A DNA stretch of 64,000 bases from Pseudomonas sp. B6002 (GTDB taxonomy: Bacteria > Pseudomonadota > Gammaproteobacteria > Pseudomonadales > Pseudomonadaceae), in the NCBI RefSeq assembly GCF_013385985.1, contig NZ_JACAOY010000019.1, forward strand, positions 50,719-114,718, written 5' to 3'. The notes below the pieces were generated by a model. That model did not search any database. It was given only the letters and a program-made list of their open reading frames with translations, and was not told the origin of the DNA. The position numbers and the translations under genes are program-made. Positions 17,147 to 27,146 of the stretch are shown piece after piece; within the stretch, counting starts at the first letter, position 1, and each line of letters begins with the position of its first letter.

Positions 17147-19456
17147 ATGGATATCAAGTTCGCCCACCGCTTGTCTTATAAACAAGCCAGATTGACTGTG
17201 CTGGTCGGTTTCGTCTTGGGAACCTTGCTCAGCCTGATCCAAATCGGTATCGATTATGCCAGCGAAGACGCATCCATCAACCGTGAAATTCGTTCGCTGA
17301 TCGAAATCAGCCACAATCCCGCCTCACGTATTGCCTACAACATTGACGCCGAGCTGGCCCAGGAACTCACCTTGGGCTTGCTGCACTCGCCTGCGATCAC
17401 CCACGCCCAACTGATCGATAACAATGGCGTGGTACTCGCCGACGTTGACCGGCCACGCAAGGAAAGCTCCTACCGCCCCATCAGCGACTTCCTGTTTGGC
17501 GCCAGCCGTCACTTTGAAGACCGGCTGTTCCTCAGCCATATGCCCAACGACTCCCTCGGCGTATTGCGCCTGGATGTGGACACCTATGCCTTTGGCAGCC
17601 GCTTCCTGCATCGTGCGGAAATCACCCTGCTCAACGGTTTTGCCCGTAGCCTGCTGCTGACCGGGATCCTGCTGGGCCTGTTCTATGTAATGCTGACCCA
17701 ACCGTTGGTGCGCATTATCCGTGCCCTGAGCACCAGCAAACAGGCTCACCTGGATTGCCCGCCCGGGCACGAAAACGATGAGATTGGCGTATTGGTGAAC
17801 GTCGCCAACCAGCAATTCGAAAACATGGAGACCGAAATCCAGCAACGCCGCCACGCCGAGGACCGCCTTACCGAATACCTGGGGCAACTGGAAGACATCG
17901 TCTCGGCGCGCACCCTGGAACTCAAGGCCAGCAACCAACGCTTGAGCCAATCCAACGACGAGCTGGAAGCGGCCAAGATGACCGCCTTGGGCATGGCCCA
18001 GGCGCGGGCCGCGTTCCTGGCCAACATGAGCCATGAGATCCGTACGCCCCTCAACGGCTTGCTGGGCATGATCGCGCTGTCGCTGGACAGCCCGCTGAAT
18101 GCCGAGCAGCGCCAGCAACTGTCCATCGCCCACGATTCTGGGAAGGTGCTGGTGGAGTTGCTCAACGATATCCTCGACCTGTCCAAGTTCGACGCCGGCC
18201 AGCTGGAGCTCGAGCGCATTCCGTTCGACCTCGGCGCCCTGGTGGAAGACACCGCCAACCTGCTGTCGCAGAACGCGGCGCCGAGCGTCGAGCTGACCTG
18301 CCTGATCGACCCGCAATTTCCCGCCCAGGTTATCGGTGACCCGACACGCGTACGGCAGATCGTCAGCAACCTGCTTTCCAACGCCTTGAAGTTCACCCGC
18401 TTCGGCCGCGTCGACGTGCGCCTGAGCGCCCATGACGGCCAGGTGAAAATTGAAGTGTGTGACACCGGCATCGGCATTGCCCAGGAAGCGCAGGTCAAGA
18501 TTTTCCAGCCTTTCACCCAGGCCGGTGCGGGCATCACGCGCCAATTTGGCGGTACGGGCCTGGGCCTGGCGCTGACGCATAACCTGTGTGAGGCGATGAA
18601 GGGACGGCTGAGTATCAGCTCGGAAGTGGGCTTTGGCAGCCAGTTCTGTGCAGACCTGCCGCTGCCCACCCATCTGCCGGCGGCTCGGTACGCGCCCCTG
18701 GCCGGTGAGGTGATCGCTATTACCAGCGCCGACAGTGGCCTCACGGAACTGCTCACCACCCTTCTGCCCCACTGGGGGCTGACACCGCGCTGCTATTCGC
18801 GCCAAGAAGATGTGAGCGGCCCGCCCCCCGACCTGCTGATCACGGATTGCCCCGAGTGCCTGTTCCGCCTGCGCCCGACCAGCAGTGCCCCGATCCTGCT
18901 GGTCACCGCTTACGGCAACTTCATGCCGAGTGAAGAAGTCGCTGCCTTGGCGCCGTTACAGCAGCAGGCGCGCCCCTTGAGCCGCAATGCGCTGTACCAG
19001 ATCCTGCAGCGCAACCTGCGCAGCGATACGCAATTGATCCTCGACCCCATCCAGATGGAATCCCCGCCATTGGCGCACCGGGCGCGCATCCTGCTGGTGG
19101 AGGACAACGCGGTCAATCAACTGGTGGCCAAGGGCATGCTCGGTAAGCTGGGCTGCGAAGTGATCGTGGCGGCGCACGGCGGCGAGGCGCTCAAGCGCCT
19201 GGAAGAGCAGCGCTTCGACATGGTGTTGATGGACTGCAACATGCCGGTGATGGACGGCTACGAGGCGAGCCGGCAGATCCGCCGCAGCGGACGCTGGCCG
19301 GACCTGCCCATTGTCGCCCTGACCGCCAACGCGCTGTCGGAAGAGCGCGAACGTTGCCGGGCGGCCGGGATGGATGATTACCTGGCCAAGCCATTTCGCC
19401 GTGAGGAACTCAATGCGTTGCTGGACCTTTGGGTGCCTAGGACGACAAGCCTTTGA
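17147..19456 (+). CDS. sagS: SagS-like hybrid sensor histidine kinase
   Basis: The protein (769 aa from ATG 17147; an upstream ATG at 17069 would give 795) has a membrane helix (15-35), a periplasmic sensor of about 130 residues, a second helix (LLLTGILLGLFYVMLTQPL), a HAMP-like linker and coiled coil, HisKA with His296 in MSHEIRTPLNG, HATPase_c (CDTGIGIA, GGTGLGLAL), a degenerate receiver-like segment (LLITDCPE) and an intact receiver (Asp696 in LMDCNMPVMDG). No HPt domain is present. Domain order, size and the downstream ospR-gpx genes match P. aeruginosa SagS, which works through HptB in the switch between motility and biofilm. Its 3' end overlaps ospR by 20 nt. Confidence 0.85.
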   Translation: MDIKFAHRLSYKQARLTVLVGFVLGTLLSLIQIGIDYASEDASINREIRSLIEISHNPASRIAYNIDAELAQELTLGLLHSPAITHAQLIDNNGVVLADVDRPRKESSYRPISDFLFGASRHFEDRLFLSHMPNDSLGVLRLDVDTYAFGSRFLHRAEITLLNGFARSLLLTGILLGLFYVMLTQPLVRIIRALSTSKQAHLDCPPGHENDEIGVLVNVANQQFENMETEIQQRRHAEDRLTEYLGQLEDIVSARTLELKASNQRLSQSNDELEAAKMTALGMAQARAAFLANMSHEIRTPLNGLLGMIALSLDSPLNAEQRQQLSIAHDSGKVLVELLNDILDLSKFDAGQLELERIPFDLGALVEDTANLLSQNAAPSVELTCLIDPQFPAQVIGDPTRVRQIVSNLLSNALKFTRFGRVDVRLSAHDGQVKIEVCDTGIGIAQEAQVKIFQPFTQAGAGITRQFGGTGLGLALTHNLCEAMKGRLSISSEVGFGSQFCADLPLPTHLPAARYAPLAGEVIAITSADSGLTELLTTLLPHWGLTPRCYSRQEDVSGPPPDLLITDCPECLFRLRPTSSAPILLVTAYGNFMPSEEVAALAPLQQQARPLSRNALYQILQRNLRSDTQLILDPIQMESPPLAHRARILLVEDNAVNQLVAKGMLGKLGCEVIVAAHGGEALKRLEEQRFDMVLMDCNMPVMDGYEASRQIRRSGRWPDLPIVALTANALSEERERCRAAGMDDYLAKPFRREELNALLDLWVPRTTSL

Positions 19457-19897
19457 TCTGCGCCAGCAATTGATCCAGGCCATTGCGCAGGGCATCGGCC
19501 TGGTTCAGGTCGACGCCACTGTCACAGAGCAAGCGGGTTTTCAGACTATGGGCTTGGTCGTGCAACCTGACGCCCGCCTCGCTCAACCCCAAGTGCACTT
19601 CGCGCTCATCTAACGCACTGCGCTGACGCTTGACCCAGCCCAACTGCTCAAGACGCTTGAGCAAAGGCGTCAGGGTGCCGGAGTCGAGCATCAGCCGCTC
19701 ACCCAGCGCCTTGACCGTAGGCTGCGCGGGCTTTTTGGCATGCCATTCCCACAACACCAGCATTGCCACGTATTGCGGGTAGGTCAGGCCCAGCTCATCC
19801 AGCATCGGCTTGTAGGCGCGGGTCACCGCCCGTGAAGCGGCATAGAGCTTGAAGCACAGCTGGTCGTCCAGGGCGAGGGACACAGTCGGGGCGGAGG

Positions 19898-19901
<4 letters not shown>
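19437..19901 (-). CDS. ospR: MarR/OhrR-family thiol regulator (OspR-like)
   Basis: The 154-aa winged-helix repressor has the OhrR-type N-terminal sensing cysteine (Cys16 in DDQLCFKLY), the GLTYPQYVAMLVLWE core and the wing (GTLTPLLKRLEQLGWVKRQRS). Oxidation of that Cys by peroxide normally releases the operator. The upstream gene, overlapping by four bases, is a glutathione peroxidase, the same arrangement as ospR-gpx in P. aeruginosa. A second OhrR-type protein is encoded at 35150. Confidence 0.88.
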
Positions 19902-20383
<482 letters not shown>

Positions 20384-20477
20384 GGCAATGCCTCGATAGA
20401 GAGAAGTGGGGTAACCATAGCAAGCAATTCAATTGTGTGCAATTTAATTGACTGCATTGATACCCCATCATCATCCC

Positions 20478-20550
20478 CTGTAGGAGCCCGGCTTGCCGGC
20501 GATGGCGTCCGTGAGATCGCCATCGCCGGCAAGCCGGGCTCCTACGGGGA
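20478..20550. repeat. REPIN (paired REP sequences)
   Basis: Two inverted copies of a REP arm (GTAGGAGCCCGGCTTGCCGG at 20480-20499 continuing GCGATGGCG, and its reverse complement ending about 20545) face each other across a short spacer. The element is intergenic between gpx and msrB. The arms can fold into one long hairpin. Confidence 0.88.
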
Positions 20551-20557
20551 TAATCAA

Positions 20558-20950
20558 TCAGCGCGGGACCAGGTCCAGGCACACCGAGTTGATGCAGTAA
20601 CGCAGACCGGTCGGCGGCGGGCCGTCCGGGAACACATGCCCCAGGTGCGCATCGCACTTGGCGCAGGTGACTTCGGTGCGGATCATGCCGTGACTGACGT
20701 CACGGATCTCGATCATCGCACTCTGGGCAATCGGCTCGTAGAAGCTCGGCCAGCCGCAACCGGCATCGAATTTGGTCTTGGAGTCGAACAACGGCTCGTT
20801 GCAGCAAATGCAGTGGTACACGCCGTCTGTGGTGGTGGCGTTGTACTTGCCGGAAAACGGGCGCTCGGTGCCTTTGAGCCGGCAGACCTGATATTGAGCG
20901 GGGTCGAGCATTTCCCGCCATTCCTCCAGCGTTTTATCCAACTTTTCCAT
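20558..20950 (-). CDS. msrB: Peptide methionine-(R)-sulfoxide reductase MsrB
   Basis: The 130-aa zinc enzyme repairs oxidised methionine R-sulfoxide in proteins. Two CxxC zinc pairs are visible (CICC at 47-50 and CAKC at 96-99), together with [13 protein letters not shown] and the catalytic Cys119 in RYCINS. Start at ATG 20950. It lies upstream of gpx on the same strand but a REPIN separates them. Together with msrC at 15613, the window encodes reductases for both free and protein-bound R-sulfoxides. Confidence 0.96.
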   Translation of the reverse strand: MEKLDKTLEEWREMLDPAQYQVCRLKGTERPFSGKYNATTTDGVYHCICCNEPLFDSKTKFDAGCGWPSFYEPIAQSAMIEIRDVSHGMIRTEVTCAKCDAHLGHVFPDGPPPTGLRYCINSVCLDLVPR

Positions 20951-21152
20951 CGGTACACCTCGGCAACTGAAAAACCCTGATCTGTGTCTTTTCCATGGAT
21001 CAGGCGGCACGTATGATTGCGCCTCTTCAAAACGCCAGTCTGGCACCCGCGCTACCGGCATTCAAACGTATTTATGGGTGCGGGCCTCGCAGGATTCGCA
21101 GTACGGTCGTGTCCACACCGTCTGGATCGTTCATTTTCAGGATCACATCGCC

Positions 21153-22364
21153 ATGCAGGTCAGCAAATCGAACAAGCTCGCCAACGTCTGCTACGACATT
21201 CGCGGCCCAGTGCTCAAGCACGCCAAACGCCTGGAAGAGGAAGGCCATCGCATCCTCAAGCTGAACATTGGCAACCCGGCGCCTTTTGGTTTCGAAGCGC
21301 CGGACGAAATCCTCCAGGACGTGATCCGCAACCTGCCGACCGCCCAGGGCTACAGTGACTCCAAGGGCCTGTTCAGCGCGCGCAAGGCGGTGATGCAGTA
21401 CTACCAGCAAAAGCAGGTGGAAGGCGTTGGCATCGAGGACATCTACCTCGGCAACGGCGTGTCCGAGCTGATCGTGATGTCCATGCAGGCCCTGCTCAAC
21501 AATGGCGACGAAGTGCTGGTGCCGGCCCCCGACTACCCGCTGTGGACCGCTGCCGTGACCCTGGCCGGTGGCCACCCGGTGCACTACCTGTGTGACGAAG
21601 GCGCCGACTGGTTCCCGGACCTGGCCGACATCAAGGCCAAGATCACTCCGAACACCAAGGCCCTGGTGATCATCAACCCGAACAACCCGACTGGCGCGGT
21701 GTATTCCAAGGAAGTGTTGCTGGGCATGCTCGAACTGGCCCGCCAGCACAACCTGGTGGTGTTCTCCGACGAGATCTACGACAAGATCCTCTACGATGAC
21801 GCCGTGCACGTGTGCACCGCCTCACTGGCGCCTGACCTGCTGTGCCTGACCTTCAACGGCCTGTCCAAGTCGTACCGCGTGGCGGGTTTCCGCTCCGGCT
21901 GGATCGCCATCTCCGGCCCCAAGCACAACGCCCAGAGCTATATCGAAGGCATCGACATGCTGGCCAACATGCGCCTGTGCGCCAACGTGCCGAGCCAGCA
22001 CGCCATCCAGACCGCCCTCGGCGGCTACCAGAGCATCAATGACCTGGTATTGCCTCAAGGCCGTTTGCTGGAGCAGCGCAACCGCACCTGGGAACTGCTC
22101 AACGCCATCCCGGGCGTGAGCTGCGTGAAGCCCATGGGCGCGCTGTATGCCTTCCCACGTATCGACCCGAAGGTTTGCCCGATCCTCAACGACGAGAAGT
22201 TCGTGCTCGACCTGCTGCTGTCGGAAAAACTGCTGGTGGTGCAAGGGACTGCGTTCAACTGGCCGTGGCCGGATCACTTCCGTGTGGTGACCTTGCCGCG
22301 CGTGGATGACCTGGACATGGCCATTGGTCGCATCGGCAACTTCCTCAAGTCCTATCGCCAGTAA
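21153..22364 (+). CDS. alaA: Alanine aminotransferase AlaA-like
   Basis: The 403-aa PLP enzyme is a class I/II aminotransferase. The cofactor lysine is Lys239 in NGLSKSYRVAGFRSGW; INPNNPTG and FSDEIYDKI are the other PLP contacts. N-terminal IRGPVLKHAKRLEEEGH and length are those of E. coli AlaA (glutamate-pyruvate transaminase). Start at ATG 21153. It diverges from msrB and is upstream of htpX. A dyad follows the stop codon but lacks a T tract. Confidence 0.9.
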   Translation: MQVSKSNKLANVCYDIRGPVLKHAKRLEEEGHRILKLNIGNPAPFGFEAPDEILQDVIRNLPTAQGYSDSKGLFSARKAVMQYYQQKQVEGVGIEDIYLGNGVSELIVMSMQALLNNGDEVLVPAPDYPLWTAAVTLAGGHPVHYLCDEGADWFPDLADIKAKITPNTKALVIINPNNPTGAVYSKEVLLGMLELARQHNLVVFSDEIYDKILYDDAVHVCTASLAPDLLCLTFNGLSKSYRVAGFRSGWIAISGPKHNAQSYIEGIDMLANMRLCANVPSQHAIQTALGGYQSINDLVLPQGRLLEQRNRTWELLNAIPGVSCVKPMGALYAFPRIDPKVCPILNDEKFVLDLLLSEKLLVVQGTAFNWPWPDHFRVVTLPRVDDLDMAIGRIGNFLKSYRQ

Positions 22365-22668
22365 CGACTATGGCGCTGTGCGATCGTCAGTCGGTCGCAC
22401 AGCGATTATCTGGCAACACTTCTCTGCCCTGCCTAGCCTCCTCCTTATCGCGGCACACCACGGATCGGTCAGCCCCCTATAATTACGGGACGACAAGGCA
22501 CGAATACGGTGATCATGGCCTGCTTTCCAGATCGGAAAAACCCTTCAAGGCTCTACGTTCAGGCTGTAGGACACAGTTTGAAATAGTCGCCCGGTTGAAT
22601 AGCCTCAGGCCGCACCTTATATACCCCGCAGTACGCGACATATTAAGCATGAGGAGAACTCTACAACC
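22365..22668. other. alaA-htpX intergenic region with a hairpin
   Basis: The 304 bp hold no convincing gene. A 10-bp inverted repeat CGCTGTGCGA / TCGCACAGCG (22374-22383 and 22395-22404) lies just after alaA; without a T tract it is more likely an mRNA 3' structure or operator than an intrinsic terminator. The htpX promoter should lie near the AT-rich CCCCTATAATTACGGG at about 22474-22489. Confidence 0.5.
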
Positions 22669-23556
22669 ATGATGCGCATCCTGCTGTTCTTGGCCACTAA
22701 CCTGGCGGTCGTGCTGATTGCCAGCATCACCCTGAGCCTTTTCGGCTTCAACGGGTTCATGGCGGCCAACGGGGTCGATCTGAACCTCAATCAGCTGCTG
22801 GTCTTCTGTGCGGTCTTTGGTTTTGCCGGTTCGCTGTTCTCGCTGTTCATCTCCAAGTGGATGGCGAAGATGAGCACCAGCACCCAGGTGATCACCCAAC
22901 CCCGTACCCGGCATGAGCAATGGTTGCTGCAGACCGTCGAGCAACTGTCCCGCGAAGCCGGGATCAAGATGCCCGAAGTCGGGATCTTCCCGGCCTACGA
23001 GGCGAACGCCTTTGCCACCGGCTGGAACAAGAACGACGCACTCGTTGCCGTCAGCCAGGGCATGCTGGAACGCTTCTCCTACGATGAAGTGAAGGCAGTA
23101 CTGGCCCACGAGATCGGCCACGTCGCCAACGGTGACATGGTCACCCTGGCGCTGGTGCAGGGTGTGGTCAACACCTTCGTGATGTTCTTTGCGCGGATCA
23201 TCGGCAACTTTGTCGACAAGGTGATCTTCAAGAACGAGGAAGGTCGCGGTATTGCCTACTACGTGGCGACCATCTTCGCTGAGTTGGTACTGGGCTTCCT
23301 GGCCAGCGCGATCACTATGTGGTTCTCGCGCAAACGGGAATTCCGTGCAGACGAAGCCGGTGCCCGCCTGGCCGGTACCGGGGCGATGATCGCAGCGCTG
23401 CAACACCTGCGCTCCGAACAGGGCCTGCCGGTGCATATGCCGGACAGCCTGACGGCGTTTGGTATCAACGGCGGTATCAAGCAGGGCATGGCTCGCCTGT
23501 TCATGAGCCACCCGCCGCTGGAAGAGCGTATCGACGCGTTGCGTCGTCGCGGCTGA
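22669..23556 (+). CDS. htpX: Membrane metalloprotease HtpX
   Basis: HtpX is a zinc-dependent inner-membrane protease that degrades damaged membrane proteins alongside FtsH. The 295-aa protein has two N-terminal helices (4-24, 38-58), the catalytic HEIGH motif at residues 147-151 and the third zinc ligand in [11 protein letters not shown] after a second helix pair. Two tandem ATGs (22669, 22672) are possible. It is usually heat- or envelope-stress-induced. It ends at a clear terminator. Confidence 0.96.
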   Translation: MMRILLFLATNLAVVLIASITLSLFGFNGFMAANGVDLNLNQLLVFCAVFGFAGSLFSLFISKWMAKMSTSTQVITQPRTRHEQWLLQTVEQLSREAGIKMPEVGIFPAYEANAFATGWNKNDALVAVSQGMLERFSYDEVKAVLAHEIGHVANGDMVTLALVQGVVNTFVMFFARIIGNFVDKVIFKNEEGRGIAYYVATIFAELVLGFLASAITMWFSRKREFRADEAGARLAGTGAMIAALQHLRSEQGLPVHMPDSLTAFGINGGIKQGMARLFMSHPPLEERIDALRRRG

Positions 23557-23579
23557 CAGGCAGTAGGTGACACACAAGA

Positions 23580-23606
23580 AAGGGGCGATTTGATCGCCCC
23601 TTTTTT
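23580..23606 (+). terminator. Terminator of htpX
   Basis: AAGGGGCGA and TCGCCCCTT pair across a 5-nt loop and are followed by a TTTTATT run, 24 nt after the htpX stop. Confidence 0.92.
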
Positions 23607-23631
23607 ATTGCCCTTGGGTTCTGTGCCGAGG

Positions 23632-23716
23632 CTGCTGCCGTCATCGCTGGCAAGCCAGCTCCTACATGTGGAATGCACTCCCCTGTAGGAGCTGGCTTGC
23701 CAGCGATGGCGGCAGC
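23632..23716. repeat. REPIN (paired REP sequences)
   Basis: Inverted arms GCTGGCAAGCCAGCTCCTAC (left) and GTAGGAGCTGGCTTGCCAGC (right), extended by CGATGGCGGCAGC on the outer side, flank an 11-18 nt spacer. It lies between the htpX terminator and the 3' end of tpm. Confidence 0.88.
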
Positions 23717-23720
23717 ACGA

Positions 23721-24377
23721 TCAACGCTTCGCCAACTGGTAGACACGCTCCTCAAGGCGATCAACACCGTCCTGCACGAACTTCCAGCTCTCACCCAAAA
23801 TATCTTGCTCTTCCAGCACCTCCAACGCCCAGTGTGTCCCGAGCAACACCTTCACTTCGTCATCGGTGACCGCAAACGGTGGGCCGGCTTTCTGGGCCTG
23901 GTCATAATCGAGCGTGATCAAAACGCCTTGGCACCCAGGCGCTAGCAGGTCGTTGAGATGCTCGCAGTAACGCGCCCGCATCAGTGGCGGCAAGGCAATC
24001 AGCGCAGCACGGTCGTAGAGCGCAGTGCAATCGGCCACTGCTTCAGCGTCCAGCGCAAAGAAATCACCGCACCACAGCTCCACCTGATCAGCCTGGTACA
24101 CCGTGAAGGCGCCTTGCCGGCTGATCCGGGGCGTGAGCCCTTGCTCTATGAAGAACGCCTCCACCGCCTGCTCTGACAGCTCCACGCCCATCACTTGGTG
24201 CCCGTGGCTGGCCAGCCACATCAAATCCAGGCTTTTGCCACACAGCGGCACCAGCACCTTGGCACCTTCAGCCAGCGCAAGCCGCGGCCAGTACCGCTGC
24301 AAGTAAGGGTTAACCTCAGGCAAGTGAAAGCCAATCTGATTGCGCGCCCAGCGCTCTTGCCAAAACTTAGGCTCCAT
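23721..24377 (-). CDS. tpm: Thiopurine S-methyltransferase
   Basis: Bacterial Tpm methylates thiopurines and, in Pseudomonas, selenium and tellurium oxyanions, using SAM. The 218-aa protein starts [20 protein letters not shown], the conserved family N-terminus, and has the SAM-binding block [17 protein letters not shown] followed by [26 protein letters not shown] is another conserved block. Length is typical. It is monocistronic; a REPIN lies just beyond its stop. Confidence 0.95.
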   Translation of the reverse strand: MEPKFWQERWARNQIGFHLPEVNPYLQRYWPRLALAEGAKVLVPLCGKSLDLMWLASHGHQVMGVELSEQAVEAFFIEQGLTPRISRQGAFTVYQADQVELWCGDFFALDAEAVADCTALYDRAALIALPPLMRARYCEHLNDLLAPGCQGVLITLDYDQAQKAGPPFAVTDDEVKVLLGTHWALEVLEEQDILGESWKFVQDGVDRLEERVYQLAKR

Positions 24378-24480
24378 AAATCACCCTGAAAATTCGATAA
24401 AAAGGCGCTAAAACTTATATTAGATTTAGATCAATGATCTGATTGAAGATGGTCCCATGTTAACGCTCAGGACCCTACTT

Positions 24481-25248
24481 ATGTTCCCCAGCCTGTTTAT
24501 CTCCCACGGCTCGCCCATGCTGGCCCTGCAACCCGGCGCCAGTGGCCCGGCCCTGCAGCGCCTGGCCGCCGAATTGCCCCGTCCTAAAGCGATCGTGGTG
24601 GTATCGGCACACTGGGAAAGCCAGGAATTACTCGTCAGCGGCAGCCAGGCCCCGGAAACCTGGCATGATTTCGGGGGGTTCCCCCGCGAATTGTTTGCCG
24701 TGCAATATCCCGCACCCGGCGATCCGCAGTTGGCCGCAGAGATTGTGGAATTGCTGCACGCCGACGGTTTGAATGCACGCATCGATGAGCGCCGCCCCTT
24801 TGACCACGGCACCTGGGTACCGCTGTCGCTGATGTACCCGGCAGCCGATATTCCAGTGGTCCAAGTGTCGCTGCCAAGTCGCATGGGCCCTGCCCTGCAG
24901 ACGCGCGTGGGGCATGCCCTCGCCAGCCTGCGCGAGCAAGGCGTATTGCTGATTGGCTCCGGCAGCATCACCCACAACCTGGGCGAGCTGAACTGGCGTG
25001 CCGGGCCGGAAACCATCGAACCCTGGGCGCGGGATTTCCGTGACTGGGTAGTGGACAAGCTGGCCGCCAACGATGAAACCGCGCTGCACGACTACCGTCG
25101 CCAGGCGCCCCATGCCGTGCGCAGCCATCCCAGCGACGAACACCTGTTGCCGCTGTACTTTGCGCGGGGTGCCGGCGGTGATTTCAGTGTCGCTCACCAA
25201 GGCTTCACCCTGGGCGCACTGGGCATGGACATCTATCGCTTCGGCTAA
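24481..25248 (+). CDS. ygiD: YgiD-type class III extradiol dioxygenase (4,5-DOPA dioxygenase-like)
   Basis: The 255-aa protein belongs to the LigB/DODA family of metal-dependent extradiol dioxygenases. Metal-binding His are visible in FISHGSPML and SAHWESQ, and PFDHGTWVPL and GSGSITHNL are diagnostic blocks. E. coli YgiD cleaves L-DOPA at the 4,5 position in vitro; the natural substrate is unknown. ATG 24481 is preferred over 24457 because it gives the family start MFPSLFISHGSP and an AGGA lies upstream. Confidence 0.9.
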   Translation: MFPSLFISHGSPMLALQPGASGPALQRLAAELPRPKAIVVVSAHWESQELLVSGSQAPETWHDFGGFPRELFAVQYPAPGDPQLAAEIVELLHADGLNARIDERRPFDHGTWVPLSLMYPAADIPVVQVSLPSRMGPALQTRVGHALASLREQGVLLIGSGSITHNLGELNWRAGPETIEPWARDFRDWVVDKLAANDETALHDYRRQAPHAVRSHPSDEHLLPLYFARGAGGDFSVAHQGFTLGALGMDIYRFG

Positions 25249-25275
25249 CGCAGATCCAATGGTGGAAACGGACTT

Positions 25276-25380
25276 GTGTGGGAGCTGGCTTGCCTGCGAT
25301 GCAAACACCTCGGTCTGTCAGGCTGACCTGGGTGATCCTATCGCAGGCAAGCCAGCTCCCACATAAACCAGCTCCCACAG
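25276..25380. repeat. REPIN plus an extra half arm
   Basis: Left arm TGTGGGAGCTGGCTTGCCTG and inverted right arm CAGGCAAGCCAGCTCCCACA enclose about 35 nt. A second partial copy (CCAGCTCCCACAG) follows at 25368-25380, suggesting a tandem rearrangement. It lies between ygiD and the deaD terminator. Confidence 0.85.
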
Positions 25381-25410
25381 TTGACCGAGTGCTGATCCGA
25401 AAATACCAGG

Positions 25411-25446
25411 CAAAAAAAATCCCCGAACCAGTCGGGGATTTTTTAT
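25411..25446. terminator. Bidirectional terminator after deaD
   Basis: AATCCCCGA and TCGGGGATT (25418-25426 and 25432-25440) pair across 5 nt, with an A8 run on the left and T5 on the right, so it can stop transcription on either strand. It lies 27 nt past the deaD stop. Confidence 0.92.
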
Positions 25447-25472
25447 GTGCGATCAATCAGCCCAAGGGCGGA

Positions 25473-27146
25473 TCAATCTTCGCGGTAGCGACGCAGCTTC
25501 AGCTGCTTACCGGCAACGCGAGTGTCTTTCAGCTTGGCCAGCAGTTTTTCCAGACCGTCTTCCGGCAGCTCCACCAGGGAGAAGCTGTCACGGACCTGGA
25601 TACGACCGATGGCTTCACGGGCCAGGCCACCCTCGTTGAGGATAGCGCCCAGCAGGTTCTTGGCAGCGATACCATCACGCGCGCCCAGCGCGGTACGGCA
25701 ACGAGCACGGCCTTCAGCCAATGGAACCGGAGCACGACGCTCACGATCACCACGGTCTGGACGGTCGCCGGAACGCTCTGGACGATCACCGCGTGGCGCG
25801 CTGTTCGGAACCAGTGGGCGTTCTTTCTCGATGGCAGCCAGGGTCAGGGCTTGACCGTTAGTTGCTTTGCGCAGCAGGGCTGCAGCCAGGGCACGCGGGG
25901 TGCAACCGATATCGGCAGTCAGGCGGTCCAGCAGGTCGCCGTGGGTCGATTCAGCATCAGCCACCAGCGGCGACAGGCTGTTGGTCAGTTTCTTGATGCG
26001 CGCATCCAGGACAGCCTGGGCGTCCGGCAGGCGGACTTCGGCAACTTTCTGGCCAGTCACACGCTCGATCACTTGCAGCATGCGACGCTCACGTGGAGTC
26101 ACCAGCAGCAGTGCACGACCTTCGCGACCGGCACGGCCAGTACGGCCGATACGGTGAACGTAGGACTCTGGATCGTACGGCATGTCAACGTTGAACACGT
26201 GGGTGATACGTGGAACGTCGAGACCACGAGCAGCAACGTCGGTCGCTACAACGATGTCCAGGCGGCCATCCTTGAGGGAGTCGATCACGCGCTCACGCTG
26301 GTTCTGGGCGATGTCACCGTTCAGCGCAGCGGCTTTGTAGCCTTTGGCTTCCAGGGCACTGGCCAGGTCCAGGGTCGCTTGCTTGGTGCGTACGAACATG
26401 ATCAGGGCGTCAAAGTCTTCGACTTCCAGCAGGCTCAATACAGCCGAGGTCTTCTGGTCAGCGTGAACCAACAGGTGAGCCTGTTCGATCGCGGTAACGG
26501 TCTGGGTCTTGGTCTGGATCTTGACGTGCTCTGGGTCACGCAGGTGACGCTCGGCAATGGCACGGATCGACTGTGGCAGAGTGGCCGAGAACAGTACGGT
26601 CTGACGGGTCGGTGGCAGTGCCTTGAAGATGACTTCCAGGTCATCCATGAAGCCCAGCTTCAACATTTCGTCAGCTTCGTCCAGAACCAGGTGGTTCACG
26701 GTCGACAGCACTTTCTCGTCACGACGCAGGTGGTCGCACAGACGGCCCGGGGTGGCGACAACGATCTGTGCGCCATTACGGATTGCTTTGAGTTGTGGGC
26801 CCATCGGCGCGCCGCCGTAAACGGCCACAACGGTTACGCCTGGCATTTGCTTGGCGTAGGTTTCAAAAGCGGTTGCTACTTGCAGCGCCAACTCACGGGT
26901 TGGCGCCAGGATCAGGGCTTGCGGTTCGCGCTTGGCAGGGTCGATGCACTGCAGGATAGGCAAAGCGAACGCGGCAGTTTTGCCGGTACCGGTTTGCGCC
27001 TGGCCAATCATGTCCTTGCCGGCCATGATGATCGGGATCGATTGCTGCTGAATCGCCGAAGGCTCTTCGTAGCCAGTCGCTGCGACGGCTGCAAGAATAT
27101 TCGGGTTCAGATTAAAAGCGGCGAAGCCGCCGGTTTCCTGGGTCAT
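25473..27146 (-). CDS. deaD: DEAD-box RNA helicase DeaD/CsdA
   Basis: The 557-aa ATP-dependent RNA helicase has the whole DEAD-box motif series: Q motif (AIQQQSIP), motif I AQTGTGKT, PTRELALQ, DEAD in VLDEADEML, SAT, ATDVAARGLD and HRIGRTGRAG. A basic linker and the C-terminal DbpA-type RNA-binding domain (VRDSFSLVELPEDGLEKLL) match DeaD/CsdA, a cold-induced ribosome-assembly and mRNA-unwinding helicase. Start at ATG 27146. The message appears to have a leader of up to 400 nt with several hairpins. Confidence 0.95.
   Translation of the reverse strand: MTQETGGFAAFNLNPNILAAVAATGYEEPSAIQQQSIPIIMAGKDMIGQAQTGTGKTAAFALPILQCIDPAKREPQALILAPTRELALQVATAFETYAKQMPGVTVVAVYGGAPMGPQLKAIRNGAQIVVATPGRLCDHLRRDEKVLSTVNHLVLDEADEMLKLGFMDDLEVIFKALPPTRQTVLFSATLPQSIRAIAERHLRDPEHVKIQTKTQTVTAIEQAHLLVHADQKTSAVLSLLEVEDFDALIMFVRTKQATLDLASALEAKGYKAAALNGDIAQNQRERVIDSLKDGRLDIVVATDVAARGLDVPRITHVFNVDMPYDPESYVHRIGRTGRAGREGRALLLVTPRERRMLQVIERVTGQKVAEVRLPDAQAVLDARIKKLTNSLSPLVADAESTHGDLLDRLTADIGCTPRALAAALLRKATNGQALTLAAIEKERPLVPNSAPRGDRPERSGDRPDRGDRERRAPVPLAEGRARCRTALGARDGIAAKNLLGAILNEGGLAREAIGRIQVRDSFSLVELPEDGLEKLLAKLKDTRVAGKQLKLRRYRED

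Noticed and set aside
22374-22404. Hairpin after alaA as an intrinsic terminator
   Set aside because: The stem is good but is followed by ATTATCTGG with no T tract on either strand.
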